NCBI RefSeq assembly: GCF_900100195.1
Contig: NZ_FNES01000006.1
Span: 62,001 to 126,000 of the forward strand
Reading direction: 5' to 3'
Length of the DNA stretch: 64,000 nt
Origin: Billgrantia gudaonensis
GTDB taxonomy: Bacteria; Pseudomonadota; Gammaproteobacteria; Pseudomonadales; Halomonadaceae
A program made the translations under genes and the position numbers. The notes beneath the pieces are model-generated. The model ran no database searches and had not been told where the DNA came from. It saw nothing but the letters and a program-made list of their open reading frames with translations. Positions 63,100 through 64,000 of the stretch are shown piece by piece. The first letter of the stretch is position 1, and each line of letters opens with the position of its first letter.

Positions 63100-63714
63100 A
63101 TGACAGGGCCGCGCATGTTGCCGTTCCGATCAAGGTGGAGAGTCCATTGCCGTTGCGTGATCTGGACGGCGTTGCTGGCGCTGCTGGCTGGTTGCACCGG
63201 TCGGCTGGTGCCGCCCGCCGAGGTGGCCGATCCGGTGGACGTCTACCTGCTCGACCATGGCCGTCATGCCAGCCTGGTGATGCCTCATCACGAGGGGGGC
63301 GTGGTGCGCTACAGCTACGGCGATTGGCAATGGTACGTGGAAGGGCGGCGGCACCTGCTGTCAGGGGCGGCGGCGATGCTGTGGCCGACCGCCGGGGCAT
63401 TGGGGCGGCGTATCGACGAGGGACTGGAGCTTCCCGCCCAGCTCTCGCGCCTGTCCCCCGAAGGGGTGGCGGCGAGCCATCCGCTGGTGGTCGAACGCTC
63501 GCGCGCCAGGGCATTGAGCCGACGGCTGGATGCGCGCTTTGCCGCTGCGGGACCTGGCGTCGAGAGCCCCGAGTTCAACCTCGTCTTCGTCCGCGATCCG
63601 CGTGACTACTGGCTGGTGCATCAGTCCAACCTGGTCGTGTCCGGCTGGCTGGAAGAGCTGGGCGTGGAGGTGAGAGGGCTTCCCTGGCTGTCCCGTTGGC
63701 GCATGACTCATTGA
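63100..63714 (+). CDS. DUF2459-like putative lipoprotein
   Basis: About 204 residues with a lipoprotein signal (TALLALLAGCTG, Cys near 32) and a core VDVYLLDHGRHASLVMPHHEGGVVRYSYGDWQWYVEG reminiscent of DUF2459/TIGR02117 proteins. Conserved His and YGDW residues hint at an enzyme but no reaction is known. The start could also be ATG 63115. The assignment to DUF2459 is by pattern only. Confidence 0.72.
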   Translation: MTGPRMLPFRSRWRVHCRCVIWTALLALLAGCTGRLVPPAEVADPVDVYLLDHGRHASLVMPHHEGGVVRYSYGDWQWYVEGRRHLLSGAAAMLWPTAGALGRRIDEGLELPAQLSRLSPEGVAASHPLVVERSRARALSRRLDARFAAAGPGVESPEFNLVFVRDPRDYWLVHQSNLVVSGWLEELGVEVRGLPWLSRWRMTH

Positions 63715-63856
63715 GCGTTGAAACCCTGATGCGAGTCATCTCCCGGTCGTGCAAGACTGTGGAAACGTATCAGTGTGTGTATGCTGAAATATCGACGGCA
63801 CGTGTTTGCCGCCCGTATGGCGGTAAGCGTCATCGATCAACTGGAGGGTGCAGCCC

Positions 63857-64000
63857 ATGTCGGATAACCCCAACAGCGCCTTGTTCAAGGACAATCGCGT
63901 CAAGGCCCTGGCTGCCGTGGCAGTGATTGCCATCGTCTGGGCCATCTTTGCCCACACCAGCGGTAGTTCCTATCGCGAGCACAGCGAGGCACTCGAATCA
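63857..64000 (+). CDS. Unidentified membrane-anchored protein, cut by the window end
   Basis: The first 48 codons of a gene running off the window: MSDNPNSALFKDNRVKALAAVAVIAIVWAIFAHTSGSSYREH. One membrane helix (about residues 18-33) follows a short cytoplasmic start, so the bulk is probably periplasmic. The family cannot be named from this part. GGAGGGTG lies 7 bases before the ATG. Confidence 0.7.
   Translation, partial: MSDNPNSALFKDNRVKALAAVAVIAIVWAIFAHTSGSSYREHSEALES

Overview
The window is about 64 kb of GC-rich DNA from a gammaproteobacterium. Gene content and order (urtABCDE followed by ureDABCEFG and a HupE/UreJ gene, TctCBA with an IclR/TctDE block, a sodium-dependent NSS transporter, gltBD) best fit a halophile of the Halomonadaceae (Halomonas or a close relative). 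That assignment is inferred from content; no rRNA gene is present to confirm it. I see no tRNA, rRNA or CRISPR array.

Bases 1-4455 are chromosomal: the 3' end of gltB, then gltD, then recQ on the minus strand. recQ is cut at its ninth codon by a 25,227-bp mobile element at 4456-29682. The ends of the element are inverted repeats (GGGTATCCGGA at the left, TCCGGATACCC at the right) and it is bracketed by a perfect 8-bp target duplication, CCGAAGAC (4448-4455 and 29683-29690). Removing the element and one duplication copy rejoins recQ in frame to its ATG at 29714, which overlaps head to head with the ATG of a DUF99 gene.

The element is layered. At its left lies an ISL3-family unit (4456 to about 10918) carrying nickel-type genes: a transmembrane anchor protein, HupE, a His-rich protein, an RcnR/NreA-like repressor and an NreB-like exporter. 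Its transposase gene is cleanly interrupted by a 1,252-bp IS3-family element. The centre (about 11 to 26.7 kb) carries metal efflux and uptake (CDF, ZIP, CadA/PbrA-type P-ATPase, MerR regulator), envelope maintenance (HtrA protease, DsbA-like, M23 peptidase, CcdA, LspA, Lnt, L,D-transpeptidase), copper delivery to cytochrome oxidase (CtaG, PCuAC, Sco) and an ArsB/Acr3-like carrier. The right part is a nest of dead insertion sequences: an IS1182-type remnant, an IS1595-family element containing an IS30-family element, and a 160-bp internally deleted copy of the ISL3 right end that supplies the outer terminus.

From 29713 the chromosome resumes: DUF99, an alpha/beta hydrolase, a three-gene MksFEB/JetABC-like SMC operon with an unusually long 1,628-aa ATPase and a short frameshifted reading frame behind it, a thiamine-binding protein and an NSS transporter. 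Then come a minus-strand iclR-tctD-tctE-SBP operon and the divergent tctCBA tricarboxylate transporter.

Bases 47.4-59.9 kb form a nitrogen-scavenging block: urea ABC transporter urtABCDE and urease ureDABCEFG plus hupE/ureJ. Both parts have a sigma-54 type promoter and an upstream NtrC-type dyad (GCACC-N5-GGTGC), so urea import, urea hydrolysis and, through gltBD, ammonia assimilation can be viewed as one nitrogen circuit. The remainder holds a phospholipase-D-like protein, a YihY/BrkB membrane protein, a YqhA protein, a DUF2459-like lipoprotein and the start of an unidentified membrane protein that runs off the window.
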